61,737 nucleotides of DNA from an uncultured Verrucomicrobia subdivision 3 bacterium (GCA_903917705.1 CAIXBQ010000005.1:1-61737); one strand, 5' to 3'; positions 28,085 to 38,002 are shown, numbered from the stretch's first letter. Numbers and translations: made by a program. Notes: generated by a model from the sequence alone, not told the origin.

Positions 28085-29128
28085 ATGGAAACGATTCTTG
28101 TTCTAGCCCACCCGGAAACGGACGGAACCCTTGCCAAGCCGGCACGCGAAGCGTTGCACGCCGCGGCAGCTTTGCATAAATCGCTGGCGGGTTCAAACCT
28201 CGTGGTCGGTTTGATCGGCGAAAATGTTCAGCCGGCGGCGAACTCCATCGCCGCCAGCCCGGCGACAAAATATTTTGGGGTCACCGGCACCGACTTCAGC
28301 CAGTCACGCTACGCCACCGACGCGGCAGCAGTGGAAGCAATTTTCCAGACGGCCCAGGCCACGCTGGTGGTCGCGCCAGCGACCTCACGCTGGGCGCGCG
28401 TTTTGCCCGGCGTCGCGCAACGGCTGGGCGGACGGGCGGACACGCATGTCACCGGCGTGGCGGTTACGGACGGGAAGATTTCCATCAGCCGCTGGTATTA
28501 CCGGCAGCGCATGGAAGGCGCCCTGACGCGGACGCAGCGTCCGTGGTTCATCGGCATTGATCCCGGCAGCCATACCCCGTGCGATTGCGGGGCAGGCACG
28601 GCGGCGGTGCAAATGGTTCCGGTGGCTATTTCGGATAGCCATAGGCGCACGACGGTGGCAGGCCTCCGCGAACCGAAGGCCGACGCGCAAACGATCCGTC
28701 CCGACGCGCAACTTTTATTCGTCACCGGTGCCGGCTGGACCAAGAAACAAACCGACGGCCAGACGCACGTTCCCGAGGCTGAAAAATTAATCCTCGGTTT
28801 TCTGAAAAAATCGCGTGCTTCGCTAGGCAGCAGCAAATCGCTGGTGGATTTGAGCGGGGAGGGCCAGACCGTGCTGCCGTTTCTGTCGCACCTGAACCAG
28901 ATCGGCCAGACCGGCGCGACACCACGCCACGCGAAAGGTTTGAGCACCTGCTGTCACGGCGAGGAACCACACACGGTCGGCTGGCGTTTCATCGGCGAAC
29001 GCCGCGCCATCAGCCTCGACCCGGCTTGCGGTTGGGCACGCGGCAAGACCGATATTCTTTATGTGGCGGACGCGTTCGCAGTAATTTCGAAAGTGAACGA
29101 ACTGCTGAGCGAGGGCGGCAACACGTAA
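28085..29128 (+). CDS. etfA: electron transfer flavoprotein alpha subunit
   Basis: The alpha subunit is 347 aa, with an N-terminal ETF domain starting ILVLAHPETDGTLAKPAREA. The C-terminal FAD-binding domain appears as LLFVTGAGWTKK and later SLGSSKSLVDLSGEGQT. It keeps a GLSTCCHGEEP-like region in which the adjacent cysteines are unusual for FixB/EtfA, and a CGWARGKTDILYVADAF tail. It is more divergent than the beta subunit. The pair is clearly an operon. The SR(G/T)A-type FAD motif is not obvious, so this may be a variant of the family. Confidence 0.8.
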   Translation: METILVLAHPETDGTLAKPAREALHAAAALHKSLAGSNLVVGLIGENVQPAANSIAASPATKYFGVTGTDFSQSRYATDAAAVEAIFQTAQATLVVAPATSRWARVLPGVAQRLGGRADTHVTGVAVTDGKISISRWYYRQRMEGALTRTQRPWFIGIDPGSHTPCDCGAGTAAVQMVPVAISDSHRRTTVAGLREPKADAQTIRPDAQLLFVTGAGWTKKQTDGQTHVPEAEKLILGFLKKSRASLGSSKSLVDLSGEGQTVLPFLSHLNQIGQTGATPRHAKGLSTCCHGEEPHTVGWRFIGERRAISLDPACGWARGKTDILYVADAFAVISKVNELLSEGGNT

Positions 29129-29442
29129 TTTGACCTGACGGTTAGGGGTTCAAAACCGCGTTGCCGGTTAAGCTGGCGACGTGATTTTGTTTTTGCGCCG
29201 ACCCTGCCCGGTTGGCAGGACCCTCCCTTCAACCAGATTCCCCCCCCGTAAAGCCGTTGCTTTCTACACCTTCGAGCCTGACAAATTCAGCCTTGGGGAA
29301 ACTCTGTTTCGTAAACTAAATGGATTCGGACAACCAACCCGGAAAACTAGCAAGCCGCCAAATAGCCGTGGCCTGCGCGAGAGATTCAAAAAAGTCGGAC
29401 ATTATCCCTGAAAGCGACAATGAACGAAAAGGCGAAAGAAAA
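29129..29442. other. gene-free interval between etfA and tRNA-Thr
   Basis: About 310 bases. I see no convincing gene; a short open frame at 29181-29411 has no recognisable features. No strong hairpin with a T-run follows etfA. A 3' processing region for the tRNA must lie at the right end. Confidence 0.35.
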
Positions 29443-29518
29443 TGGAGCCAGCAATCAGACTCGAACTGATGACCTGATCATTACGAATGACCTGCTCTAC
29501 CAACTGAGCTATGCTGGC
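29443..29518 (-). tRNA. tRNA-Thr (anticodon CGT)
   Basis: On the minus strand the sequence starts GCCAGCATAGCTCAGTTGG and ends GCTGGCTCCA. The acceptor stem GCCAGC pairs with GCTGGC, the anticodon loop is TTCGTAA with CGT (Thr, ACG codons), the T-loop is TTCGAGT and the CCA is encoded. It is 76 nt including CCA. Downstream on this strand are no other RNA genes. Confidence 0.93.
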
Positions 29519-29527
29519 ACCGGCGAC

Positions 29528-29556
29528 AATCTGCCAGTTCGGCTTCCGACAGTCAA
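29528..29556 (-). promoter_or_regulatory. likely sigma-70 promoter of tRNA-Thr
   Basis: On the minus strand TTGACT (29551-29556) is followed after 17 bases by CAGATT (29528-29533). The tRNA begins 10 bases further. The arrangement matches that upstream of tRNA-Asp (61578-61606), which has the same TTGACT hexamer and spacing. The -10 match is weak. Confidence 0.4.
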
Positions 29557-29840
29557 GATTGCCTGACAACATGACCTGATCAATCAAACGATAAGAATGT
29601 CATCTTGAAAAAAACGGGTGCCGATGACCACAGCAAATGCGTCGGCAGCAAAAAACGCACCCGGGGATCTCCAGTGGAGGCTGACCGCATAGCCCCCGCT
29701 GATCTTCCTTGCTTTTGCTTGCGCCAGCCCAACCGACCCGAAACCGGCTGACTCCACCAAAAACGGCGGGTCGCCAATTTTGATCATCCCCTATAAGTTT
29801 TCGGCAGCGAACGCGATTAACCGTTGCCATCAACCCATGA
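29557..29840. other. gene-free interval between tRNA-Thr and the FtsK-type gene
   Basis: About 285 bases with no recognisable gene. Short open frames on the minus strand have no family features. I see no integrase, att-like repeat of the tRNA end, or terminator with a T-run. Confidence 0.35.
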
Positions 29841-32800
29841 CTACCGGCCGAAGGCCGGCTGCCGCGCGATGGATTCAAGCCATTCAGCTTCCGGGCGGGC
29901 GTAGGCTCGAAAAGTTTCGAGGCTGCCTTCGCGGTCGTTATAATACAAGGCGCGGTGCAAGCCGAGGGTGGCGGCGGCGGGCGCGTCAATCAGGCTGGCC
30001 GAATCACTTGCGCTCATCTGGAACACCACCCGCATTTCAAATTCACTCAGCATCTTGCGACCGAGGTACCGGTTCACATTGTTGTAGGTGTCGCAGGTGA
30101 TGATGACATGAATGCCGCGCGCCGGACCTTCGGTGATAAGGTTCCGCAAAGTCGCGGCGGGCGAATCGGCGGCATCACTGCCGGAGAAACTGAATTCGTC
30201 CTCGGCCCGGAGTTTCTTGAAATTCTGCAAGCTCTGGATGAGCAGGAAGATTTCCCGGCTGGAGGTTTCGCTTTCCGCGCGGCGTTTTATTTCGTCGGCA
30301 AGTCCCGACATCACTTCCGCGAGATTACTGTTGCCGGCCAGAATGGTGTCCTGCGGCAGCGCCCGGACAACGCGCTCCATAAGTTCGCGCTGCAGAAAAT
30401 CTGCCGGCGTGCTATCGAGCAGGACGAACCGGGCGCCGCCCTTCGGAAATTGCACCGCCAGCGAGACCATCGCCAGGGACAAAATGGTAGCGGTGCGTTC
30501 CTCGCTCTGGCCAACGATGAGAAGATTACCGCCACTCTGCCGCCGGAAAACCGCCTCGGTGGGCCCTTTGATGGAATTCGGCGCCCCCAGCCAGACGCTG
30601 GCTTGCGCGGGTATTTGTATCGCCGGTCTTTGAAGCGCCGCGCGCAACAGAAGATTTTCCCGGACATCGGCCGGCGCATTGCCCTCAAACACAATCGGGC
30701 CCGGGTATTTCTCCGGCTCACGGTCGGCGCGGTCACGGATTTTTTCCAGGTAAGCGTCGCGCTTTTTATCGGATAGCCAGACGGCCTGAAACGGGCTGTT
30801 GCCGACGAGCGCCCCCGCCGCGTCGTTGTAAATACCTTCGCCCGGGCGCGAGAGCAGACGCGGCGCGGGGTTGTCCTGATCCATGATGAGATAGGCATCG
30901 GCCTCGTTACACTGAAGCGCGATGCGGATCACCATCTGCCCGATCGTCGCACGCGCCAGCGTGTAAGCACCGCCCAGCGTCTGCGAGCCAAGCAATACAT
31001 GGATGCCAAACGCACGGCCCTGACGGACAATGCGGTCCAACAAAACCGCCGCCCCTTGAGAAATCCGGTCTTCTTCCGTGAAAAATTCCTGAAACTCATC
31101 AATCAGCAGCAATGTCCGCGGAACGGCTTCCGTTCCACCAGCGCGTTTGTAACCCGCCAGATCCTGCGCCCCCAATTTGCGAAACAGATCACCGCGCCGG
31201 CGCAGCTCGTCATCCACGCGCTGCAAAACGCTCAGCCCGAATTCGCGGTCGCTCTCGATGGCCACCACCCGCGCGTGCGGCAGGCGGCGGGCACCATAGC
31301 ATTTGAACTCGACGCCCTTCTTGAAATCAACCAGGTAAAATTCCACCTGCTCAGGGCTGCACCGCAATGCGAGATTGGTGATGATTACATGGAAAAGGGT
31401 GGATTTACCGGAACCGGTCTTGCCCGCGATGAGCGCGTGCTGGCGCGTACCGCTGCCGATTTCCAAATATTGAAGCTTCGTCGCGCCCGACCGTCCAATT
31501 GGAACACGCAGCAGTTCCGTGGTTTCCTCTTTCCATATTTCCGGTTCCAGCGGCGCGATCTGCTCGAACGGCACTTCGACGCGATTGGCGTCCTTGCTCC
31601 CCTGACCGACTTGATGAAGAAATTCCGTGGCAAATTCCGGCGGCGGCGGCAGGTCGAATACCAGCCGCATGCCCGGCGCACGCCAGTTGGCCAGTTCAAA
31701 CCCCCGGTCGGTACGCGCGAGGCACACGCTATTCTTCCGAAGTTCGTCCGGCACGAAATCCGGTGGCAAAGCACTCCGCTGGTCCCAGTGAATGAGGGTG
31801 AATACGCCGCAGCGCGCGCCGCTGGCAGCGATGTTGCGGAGACGGCGCGCAGCAGACTCGCTGAAATTGACGGGAAATGACGCGATCACGAGAAAATGGT
31901 ATTTTTCCGCCACGCTGCCGGCTTGCGCATTGTATTCCGCAATCGTGGCATATTCGTTGCGGAGATACATCTGGATGATTTTCTCCATGTGATCGTTCAG
32001 CTCCGCGAGCCGCTCCTCGAACTGCGCCGTCTGCGTCCAGATGCGGCTGTTGATGCTGCTCTCCTCGTAATCCGCCAGATGGGTCAGGGCGGAAAAATTC
32101 TGCCCCAGACCGACCGGATCAAAGATCGTGAAACTTAATTTACCCGGCGGGGTGGCGGCCAGCAGCCGGAAGATGATATTATTGATCACACCGAAAGCCT
32201 CCTCGCCGCCAGCTTTGCCGGATTCAAAAAGAATCGATCCTTGCGCCGGAAACACCAGCGAGAGCGGTGCGGAAACGGTCGCGGGACCCGGCCATTTAAG
32301 GTGCGGATTTTGGGGCAGTTTCTCGAAAAACTTTTCCACCCCCCCTTCCAGCCGCGCAAATTTCGCAGCGTTATGAAATATTCCCGGCGGCGTCCAGTGT
32401 TTCCAAACCGCAGCATCCCACGAAGGGAAGATGTTTTCCGCCACATCATTGGCGGCGCGCAATTGTTCACAAAGTGGCGCGAGACTGTTTTGCCAGTCCA
32501 TTTCCAGTTCCTGCCAGCGACGCTGATGCTCGCCATCGATCTGCAACATTCTGGCTTGGTGCGCCTCGGCAATTTGCCGCACCTGCGCGGCGTCGGTTGC
32601 TTTCAATCGCGCCAGGGCCGCTGCGTGGCGTTGCTGGATCCGGTCGAGTTCCCGTCGCCAACCCTGCTCATTTTTCCGCACCAACCGAGCCGCTTTCTCG
32701 CCGATCGCCGCCGGCCGGGCACTGCGCACGGAACTGATGTCCCGGGCCGCCTGCCGCCATTCCTGATGGAAAGCGTTTTTGCTGGTTTCAAATTCATTTT

Positions 32801-33719
32801 TGATGCGTCCCTGTTCCGAGTGAAGGTGCGCGTCGGATTTTTCAATGCATATATCAAATAACCGGCGCATCCCGGCCAACTCGCCGGCAATGGCCGTGGC
32901 CAGCGGCGCGGCGGCGCGGCGGCCAAGAAAATAAAAAAGGATGACCAGCAGGGCCGCCCCCAGCGCCAGGCCGGCTTGAAGATGCGAAACAAGGTTCCGG
33001 CCAAAATGAGCCAGCACCGGATCCGCCGCCGCGACGGCGAGCAGAAGCGCGGACAGCAGCCAAACCGGAAGAAATTTGAAAATCAGCGGCAATGGCTTTT
33101 TTTTGAACTGCTTCAGACCGGCGGAGGTGGTCGCCTGAAGCTTTTGAAGTTCGCTGAAAAGTTTATTTTCATCCGGCGACAAATCCGGCTCCGGCCACGG
33201 GCGCTGGCGCGCGAGCAGCCGACGGAATTTCCCATAACCGCCGAAAGCTCCATAAGCCGCCGTTTCAAGGCGCGCCAGTTCCTCGCCGGCGACGACCAGG
33301 TTTTGCTGGAAGGTATTGTAAGCCGCCGTGAGGCCGGCCAGGTCCCCGTCACGGCGAAGTTCCGCCGCCTGTACGCTCTGCTGGGTGTGCTCCTTCCACT
33401 CGGCGTCGCGCGCACCGATCTCGTTCAACACCCGCTTGCTCGCTGCGGCATGGGCGCGATTGATCCGGGCCTTGCGTCTTTCAAACCGGGCCTGATGCTG
33501 TTTCCGCTCCGTTTCCAACGCAGCAGCCACATTCATTTCCTGCCCGGCCACGGTCGATTCCTGCGCTTCATTCCGGCGGGCCAGGGCGTTCAATTCGGCG
33601 GCGGACTGGACGTGAAAATCGCCGTCCAACTTTTCTTCGCGCGCGGCAAAATCACGGACGACGCTCTTCAGCCGGTCCAACAGCTCGAGCATTTCATTGA
33701 CGCCGGGATGGCTATTCAC
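29841..33719 (-). CDS. FtsK/SpoIIIE-type (EccC-like) membrane-anchored ATPase, 1292 aa
   Basis: Residues 1-200 are charged and helical (coiled coil). Two membrane helices follow at about 210-232 (FLPVWLLSALLLAVAA) and 244-266 (GLALGAALLVILFYFLG), then more coiled coil to 430. An ATPase-like region at about 490-680 lacks a Walker A. The next has an intact P-loop, IAGKTGSGKSTLFHV (about 766-773), and Walker B TLLLIDEFQEF. A third at about 1065-1240 has a degenerate loop, IVGQSEERTATI. This is the architecture of EccC/YukBA ATPases that drive type VII secretion, or of DNA translocases. The start is GTG at 33719, with AGGAG just upstream, and overlaps the preceding gene by 8 bases. The partners are WXG-like small proteins, favouring secretion; the exported substrate is unknown. 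Confidence 0.87.
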   Translation of the reverse strand: MNSHPGVNEMLELLDRLKSVVRDFAAREEKLDGDFHVQSAAELNALARRNEAQESTVAGQEMNVAAALETERKQHQARFERRKARINRAHAAASKRVLNEIGARDAEWKEHTQQSVQAAELRRDGDLAGLTAAYNTFQQNLVVAGEELARLETAAYGAFGGYGKFRRLLARQRPWPEPDLSPDENKLFSELQKLQATTSAGLKQFKKKPLPLIFKFLPVWLLSALLLAVAAADPVLAHFGRNLVSHLQAGLALGAALLVILFYFLGRRAAAPLATAIAGELAGMRRLFDICIEKSDAHLHSEQGRIKNEFETSKNAFHQEWRQAARDISSVRSARPAAIGEKAARLVRKNEQGWRRELDRIQQRHAAALARLKATDAAQVRQIAEAHQARMLQIDGEHQRRWQELEMDWQNSLAPLCEQLRAANDVAENIFPSWDAAVWKHWTPPGIFHNAAKFARLEGGVEKFFEKLPQNPHLKWPGPATVSAPLSLVFPAQGSILFESGKAGGEEAFGVINNIIFRLLAATPPGKLSFTIFDPVGLGQNFSALTHLADYEESSINSRIWTQTAQFEERLAELNDHMEKIIQMYLRNEYATIAEYNAQAGSVAEKYHFLVIASFPVNFSESAARRLRNIAASGARCGVFTLIHWDQRSALPPDFVPDELRKNSVCLARTDRGFELANWRAPGMRLVFDLPPPPEFATEFLHQVGQGSKDANRVEVPFEQIAPLEPEIWKEETTELLRVPIGRSGATKLQYLEIGSGTRQHALIAGKTGSGKSTLFHVIITNLALRCSPEQVEFYLVDFKKGVEFKCYGARRLPHARVVAIESDREFGLSVLQRVDDELRRRGDLFRKLGAQDLAGYKRAGGTEAVPRTLLLIDEFQEFFTEEDRISQGAAVLLDRIVRQGRAFGIHVLLGSQTLGGAYTLARATIGQMVIRIALQCNEADAYLIMDQDNPAPRLLSRPGEGIYNDAAGALVGNSPFQAVWLSDKKRDAYLEKIRDRADREPEKYPGPIVFEGNAPADVRENLLLRAALQRPAIQIPAQASVWLGAPNSIKGPTEAVFRRQSGGNLLIVGQSEERTATILSLAMVSLAVQFPKGGARFVLLDSTPADFLQRELMERVVRALPQDTILAGNSNLAEVMSGLADEIKRRAESETSSREIFLLIQSLQNFKKLRAEDEFSFSGSDAADSPAATLRNLITEGPARGIHVIITCDTYNNVNRYLGRKMLSEFEMRVVFQMSASDSASLIDAPAAATLGLHRALYYNDREGSLETFRAYARPEAEWLESIARQPAFGR

Positions 33720-33924
33720 AATCGCTCCTCACTTTTTTCAACAGTTCCTCCAGCTGCTCCAAAACCATGACCGTCCGGCCGACATGGATGGAAAGCCCGG
33801 TCATAAATTTACGGTCGAACTCCTCGCTTTTCGCGTCGCGCCAGTAGTTCTTCGTCTCCGCCCACTGGAGCGAAATATCCCGCGCCAACCCGACAAGCCG
33901 GCCTTTGTTTCCGCTCATGCTCAT
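33712..33924 (-). CDS. small WXG100-like helical protein, 70 aa
   Basis: This short gene is easily missed. Its ATG at 33924 overlaps the stop of the coiled-coil gene as ATGA, and its own stop overlaps the start of the ATPase gene, so translation is tightly coupled on both sides. The product is helical with YWRDAKSEEFDRKF at the centre, a W-x-D-x6-F pattern also seen in the 90-aa protein of this operon (TWSDQEHEKFAEEF). It may be a WXG100-type secretion partner with Asp in place of Gly. Residues 45-64 form a second amphipathic helix. I infer a hairpin of two helices. Confidence 0.75.
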   Translation of the reverse strand: MSMSGNKGRLVGLARDISLQWAETKNYWRDAKSEEFDRKFMTGLSIHVGRTVMVLEQLEELLKKVRSDCE

Positions 33925-34448
33925 GCTGGTTTCTCCGTTGGCGACGGCACGACGGCGGGGGTTTCGGGTCGGGACAGGGCGACATTGCAGTAGGCATCCA
34001 GCGACTTGAGCACCTGATCCAGATGGGCGACGGCGCGCGCCATGTCGGTGGCGAGAAAACCCTGCAACTGTTCGGTCTGCTTCATCAGCGGGGCAGCGCG
34101 GTTCTCGAGTTCGCGATCCCATTTTTTGAGCATTTGAATCTTGGCCTCCGCCTCGGCGACGGCGCGCTGAGCCCGCTGCACCGCCATCAGTCGGAGCGCA
34201 GTGGATTCGTGAAATTTGGAAAGGGTGGCGGTGAACAATTCCTGCCTGGCCTCCTCCAGCCGCCGGGCACGCAAACGCAATTGTTGTTCCCAAAATCGGC
34301 GCTGCTCTTCCTGCAACCAGAACCGCGCGCGGGACATCTCGTTGCCAACCTCGTCCATCACCGGGCGCGCTTGTCCGAGAAACACGATGAGTTTGGCGCG
34401 GAACGCCTCGATGGCTTCAACCGAAGTGATCTGGGCTTTCTCCGCCAT
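33921..34448 (-). CDS. coiled-coil protein of the FtsK/WXG operon, 175 aa
   Basis: The whole sequence up to residue 155 is predicted helical and highly charged: RARFWLQEEQRRFWEQQLRL, RRLEEARQEL, AVAEAEAKIQMLKKWDRELE. A Pro-rich tail of about 20 residues follows (PAVVPSPTEKP). There is no signal peptide or membrane segment. It starts 3 bases after the 90-aa WXG-like gene ends and overlaps the 70-aa gene. It resembles no named family that I know; a chaperone, adaptor or long-WXG (LXG-like) substrate for the ATPase is possible. Confidence 0.75.
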   Translation of the reverse strand: MAEKAQITSVEAIEAFRAKLIVFLGQARPVMDEVGNEMSRARFWLQEEQRRFWEQQLRLRARRLEEARQELFTATLSKFHESTALRLMAVQRAQRAVAEAEAKIQMLKKWDRELENRAAPLMKQTEQLQGFLATDMARAVAHLDQVLKSLDAYCNVALSRPETPAVVPSPTEKPA

Positions 34449-34451
34449 GGG

Positions 34452-34724
34452 TCAGCGCTGGTTGAGATATTCCTCGATGCGCTGGGCTTTGCGCAGCAGG
34501 AAAGGCGTGTGCTCTTTCGAAAGCTCAACGAATTTTTTCAACGCCTTCATCGCCTGCTTGAACTCCTCGGCAAACTTTTCATGTTCCTGGTCCGACCAGG
34601 TGTCACTCAGCGCTGCAAACCGCGCGTGCAGCAGAATCATCCGATTTTCCAAATCGCTGTTGAAGCGCTGCAGTTCCTCGGCAAACCGCCGCACTTTTTC
34701 CGGATCCATGATTGCTTGCGCCAT
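34452..34724 (-). CDS. WXG100-like small helical protein, 90 aa
   Basis: A 90-aa protein of WXG100 size, with two helices separated by LSDTWSDQEHEKFAEEF, where a Trp turn corresponds to the W-x-G motif (here W-S-D). Helix 1 is MDPEKVRRFAEELQRFNSDL and helix 2 is FVELSKEHTPFLLRKAQR. The C-terminus lacks a clear YxxxD/E export signal. It is the first gene of the operon, 36 bases after the sigma-54-type promoter, and is followed by the coiled-coil protein after 3 bases. WXG100 dimers are exported or act as adaptors in type VII systems; a role here is inferred from size, fold and context. Confidence 0.8.
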   Translation of the reverse strand: MAQAIMDPEKVRRFAEELQRFNSDLENRMILLHARFAALSDTWSDQEHEKFAEEFKQAMKALKKFVELSKEHTPFLLRKAQRIEEYLNQR

Positions 34725-34759
34725 GTTTTTGCCTTGGTTGTATTGTTACCATGCACTAT

Positions 34760-34775
34760 CGCAAAACCTTTGCCA
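34760..34775 (-). promoter_or_regulatory. sigma-54 (RpoN) promoter of the WXG/FtsK operon
   Basis: The minus strand reads TGGCAAAGGTTTTGCG. GG and GC lie at the invariant 12-base spacing of -24/-12 promoters (consensus TGGCACGnnnnTTGCA/T), with TGGCA and TTGC intact. The predicted start point is near 34750, about 25 bases before the ATG of the WXG-like gene. The neighbouring upstream gene encodes a sigma-54 activator. Confidence 0.75.
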
Positions 34776-34828
34776 TTCCGCAATGGGAGGGTTTTCCGAT
34801 GCCGGACGCGGGCAAAACACCGCGCTGC

Positions 34829-36196
<1,368 letters not shown>

Positions 36197-36413
36197 GCGG
36201 CAAAGCTAGTTCATCGCAATGGGAGCCAAAAGCAAATTTATAGCGGCGAGCATTCACATCCACATTCACCACAATTGGAAACAGGTGAAAACGCGAGAGG
36301 AAAGAGCAACAATCCGCGGATGGGTTAAACCCGGTTGGAAAAAGAAATCAAGCCGGGCATAATCTGCTGCTGAAGGCAGATTGATTTGCCTTCTCAAATC
36401 AGAACCCGCCCCA

Positions 36414-36755
36414 TCACCCCGGGGGCCAGGCCAGGCGGCGGCCGCCCAGGATGTGACAATGCAGGTGCGGCACAGTTTCACCGCCATCTTCACCATTGTT
36501 GATGACAAGCCGGTAGCCGCCATTTTTCAAGCCGGCTTGGGCGGCAACTTCGGCGGCCTTGAGCAGCAGATGGCCGAGCAGTTTGTGGTCATCCGGCGTG
36601 GCCTCAGCGATGCGGGGTACGGCCCGTTTTGGGAAAATTAAAAGGTGAACCGGCGCCTGCGGATTAATGTCGCGGATGGCGAGCACAAGTTCGTCTTCGT
36701 ACGCGATCTGCGCGGGAATTTCGCGCGCGGCGATTTTTTCGAACAAGGTTTTCAT
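36414..36755 (-). CDS. hinT: HIT-family nucleotide-binding protein (HinT-like)
   Basis: A 113-aa histidine-triad protein of the HINT branch, which hydrolyses purine nucleoside phosphoramidates. It has FEKIAAREIPAQIAYEDEL at the N-terminus, PVHLLIFPKRAV and the triad HLHCHILGGR with its three alternating histidines. Length is typical. It is about 90 bases downstream of the 180-aa gene 36848-37390 on the same strand, possibly in the nrdR transcript. Confidence 0.9.
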   Translation of the reverse strand: MKTLFEKIAAREIPAQIAYEDELVLAIRDINPQAPVHLLIFPKRAVPRIAEATPDDHKLLGHLLLKAAEVAAQAGLKNGGYRLVINNGEDGGETVPHLHCHILGGRRLAWPPG

Positions 36756-36847
36756 GCAGTTCTTGATTTTAAGGCTTTGGTTAGCTCAAGTAACAAACGT
36801 GCCCCTTGCGACCGGCTTCAGCTTGAATCCAATCACAAAATTGAAAA

Positions 36848-37390
36848 CTACTCGACCATGAGGGCGCACCCGGGTTTTTCCGCTTCGCTGTCCATGCACT
36901 GGCGGAGAAATTCAACGATCCGGTCCTGTAGCTGTTCGCAGCGGCCGCTCCAGCGGCGGGCGCCGGCGAGCTGCTTCACGCAGCCGCGCAGACCGCGAAA
37001 ACGCACGATGCGCGGAGACTGCCGGAGCCGGACGCGCAGTTCGTCGCGCAGGCGCGGAAAGAAAAAAAGTTCCAGGCTGTCGCTGGATTCGCGGGCGAGC
37101 AGGCCGAGGTCGGTTTCGCTGATATCGCGGGAGCCGACGGGGATGGTATAGCCGAGGTGACACAGGGCTTTCTCAATCGCGCGGGAAAATTCACCGACCG
37201 TGACGGTTTCGCGCTCGAGTTCGACCTTGAAATAATGAAACACGCTGGCGGCCGCGTGCCGGAGCAGGTCGGGATCAAGCCCCCCGCCGGGTTCGCCGAC
37301 AATTTCGATGATGATCATCTCCGGCGAGCACGGGACGCTTTCGCCGTTGGTGAGCTGGAACAACAGGCAGTCGGAGCGGAGCGCGATCAT
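36848..37390 (-). CDS. conserved hypothetical protein overlapping nrdR, 180 aa
   Basis: No family recognised. The sequence has a beta-strand-rich N-terminus (ALRSDCLLFQL, EMIIIEIVGE), a helix-rich middle (LLRHAAASVFHYFKVELERE) and a basic C-terminal third with LRGCVKQLAGARRWSGRCEQ. There is no signal peptide or membrane segment. Its ATG overlaps the nrdR stop codon (ATGA), so it is translationally coupled to nrdR. Function is unknown; linkage to nrdR suggests a role near nucleotide or replication control, but only weakly. Confidence 0.7.
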   Translation of the reverse strand: MIALRSDCLLFQLTNGESVPCSPEMIIIEIVGEPGGGLDPDLLRHAAASVFHYFKVELERETVTVGEFSRAIEKALCHLGYTIPVGSRDISETDLGLLARESSDSLELFFFPRLRDELRVRLRQSPRIVRFRGLRGCVKQLAGARRWSGRCEQLQDRIVEFLRQCMDSEAEKPGCALMVE

Positions 37391-37842
37391 TGCATGGCCT
37401 CCAGTTTTTGGACTTCCTGCACGAAGTCGGTGGCTTCATTGAAACGCCGATAGACGCTGGCGAACCGGACATACGCAACGGAATCGATTTCCCGCAAGCC
37501 GTCCATGACCAGGGTGCCGACGAATTCGCCGGGGACTTCAGATTCAAACTTTGCGGTCACGGTGGCGACGATGTGATCCACCAAATCTTCCATCGCCTTG
37601 GGCGAAACGGGGCGTTTCTGGCAGGCTTTGCGGATGCCGGAAAGGAGTTTTTCGCGGGAGAATTCTTCGTGGCGCCCGTCGCGTTTGCGCACCATAAGGC
37701 CTTCATGCTCAACCTCCTCATAGGTGGTAAAGCGGTGGCGGCACTGGGAACATTCGCGGCGGCGGCGGATGGTCGCGCCTTCACGAGAGGCGCGCGAATC
37801 GATGACTTTGTCTTCCTGACAGCCGCACTTGGGACAACGCAT
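37387..37842 (-). CDS. nrdR: transcriptional repressor NrdR
   Basis: NrdR represses ribonucleotide reductase genes in response to ATP/dATP. The zinc ribbon is visible as MRCPKCGCQEDKVIDSR and ECSQCRHRFTTYE, and the ATP-cone domain contains the KRDGRHEEFSREKL and FVGTLVMDGLREID blocks. Length 151 aa is normal. It begins the transcript nrdR - 180-aa protein. A 14-bp palindrome lies about 40 bases upstream. Confidence 0.95.
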   Translation of the reverse strand: MRCPKCGCQEDKVIDSRASREGATIRRRRECSQCRHRFTTYEEVEHEGLMVRKRDGRHEEFSREKLLSGIRKACQKRPVSPKAMEDLVDHIVATVTAKFESEVPGEFVGTLVMDGLREIDSVAYVRFASVYRRFNEATDFVQEVQKLEAMQ

Positions 37843-37878
37843 AAAACCACTGCTAATTGTGGGTAGCTCTTTTTAACA

Positions 37879-37892
37879 CACAAAGTTTTGTG
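37879..37892. promoter_or_regulatory. 14-bp palindrome upstream of nrdR
   Basis: CACAAAGTTTTGTG at 37879-37892 is a perfect 6-2-6 inverted repeat (CACAAA/TTTGTG arms). It lies 37 bases upstream of the nrdR start on the minus strand and about 110 upstream of efp on the plus strand. It does not match the usual NrdR box (acaCwAtATaTwGtgt) closely, so the binder is uncertain. Confidence 0.35.
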
Positions 37893-38002
37893 GTGTCAAG
37901 GACTGCCGAAGATTAAAGCAAATGCGTCTTGCCTTCGCCCCTTTTCCGGCTAAAATATGCGACTCGTTTTTCAACCGAAAATTTAACGCGACAAATTATT
38001 TT

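Noticed and set aside
37879..37892. Calling the palindrome upstream of nrdR a definite NrdR box
   Set aside because: The CACAAA/TTTGTG arms differ from the NrdR consensus and NrdR boxes usually come in pairs; kept only as an unassigned palindrome.
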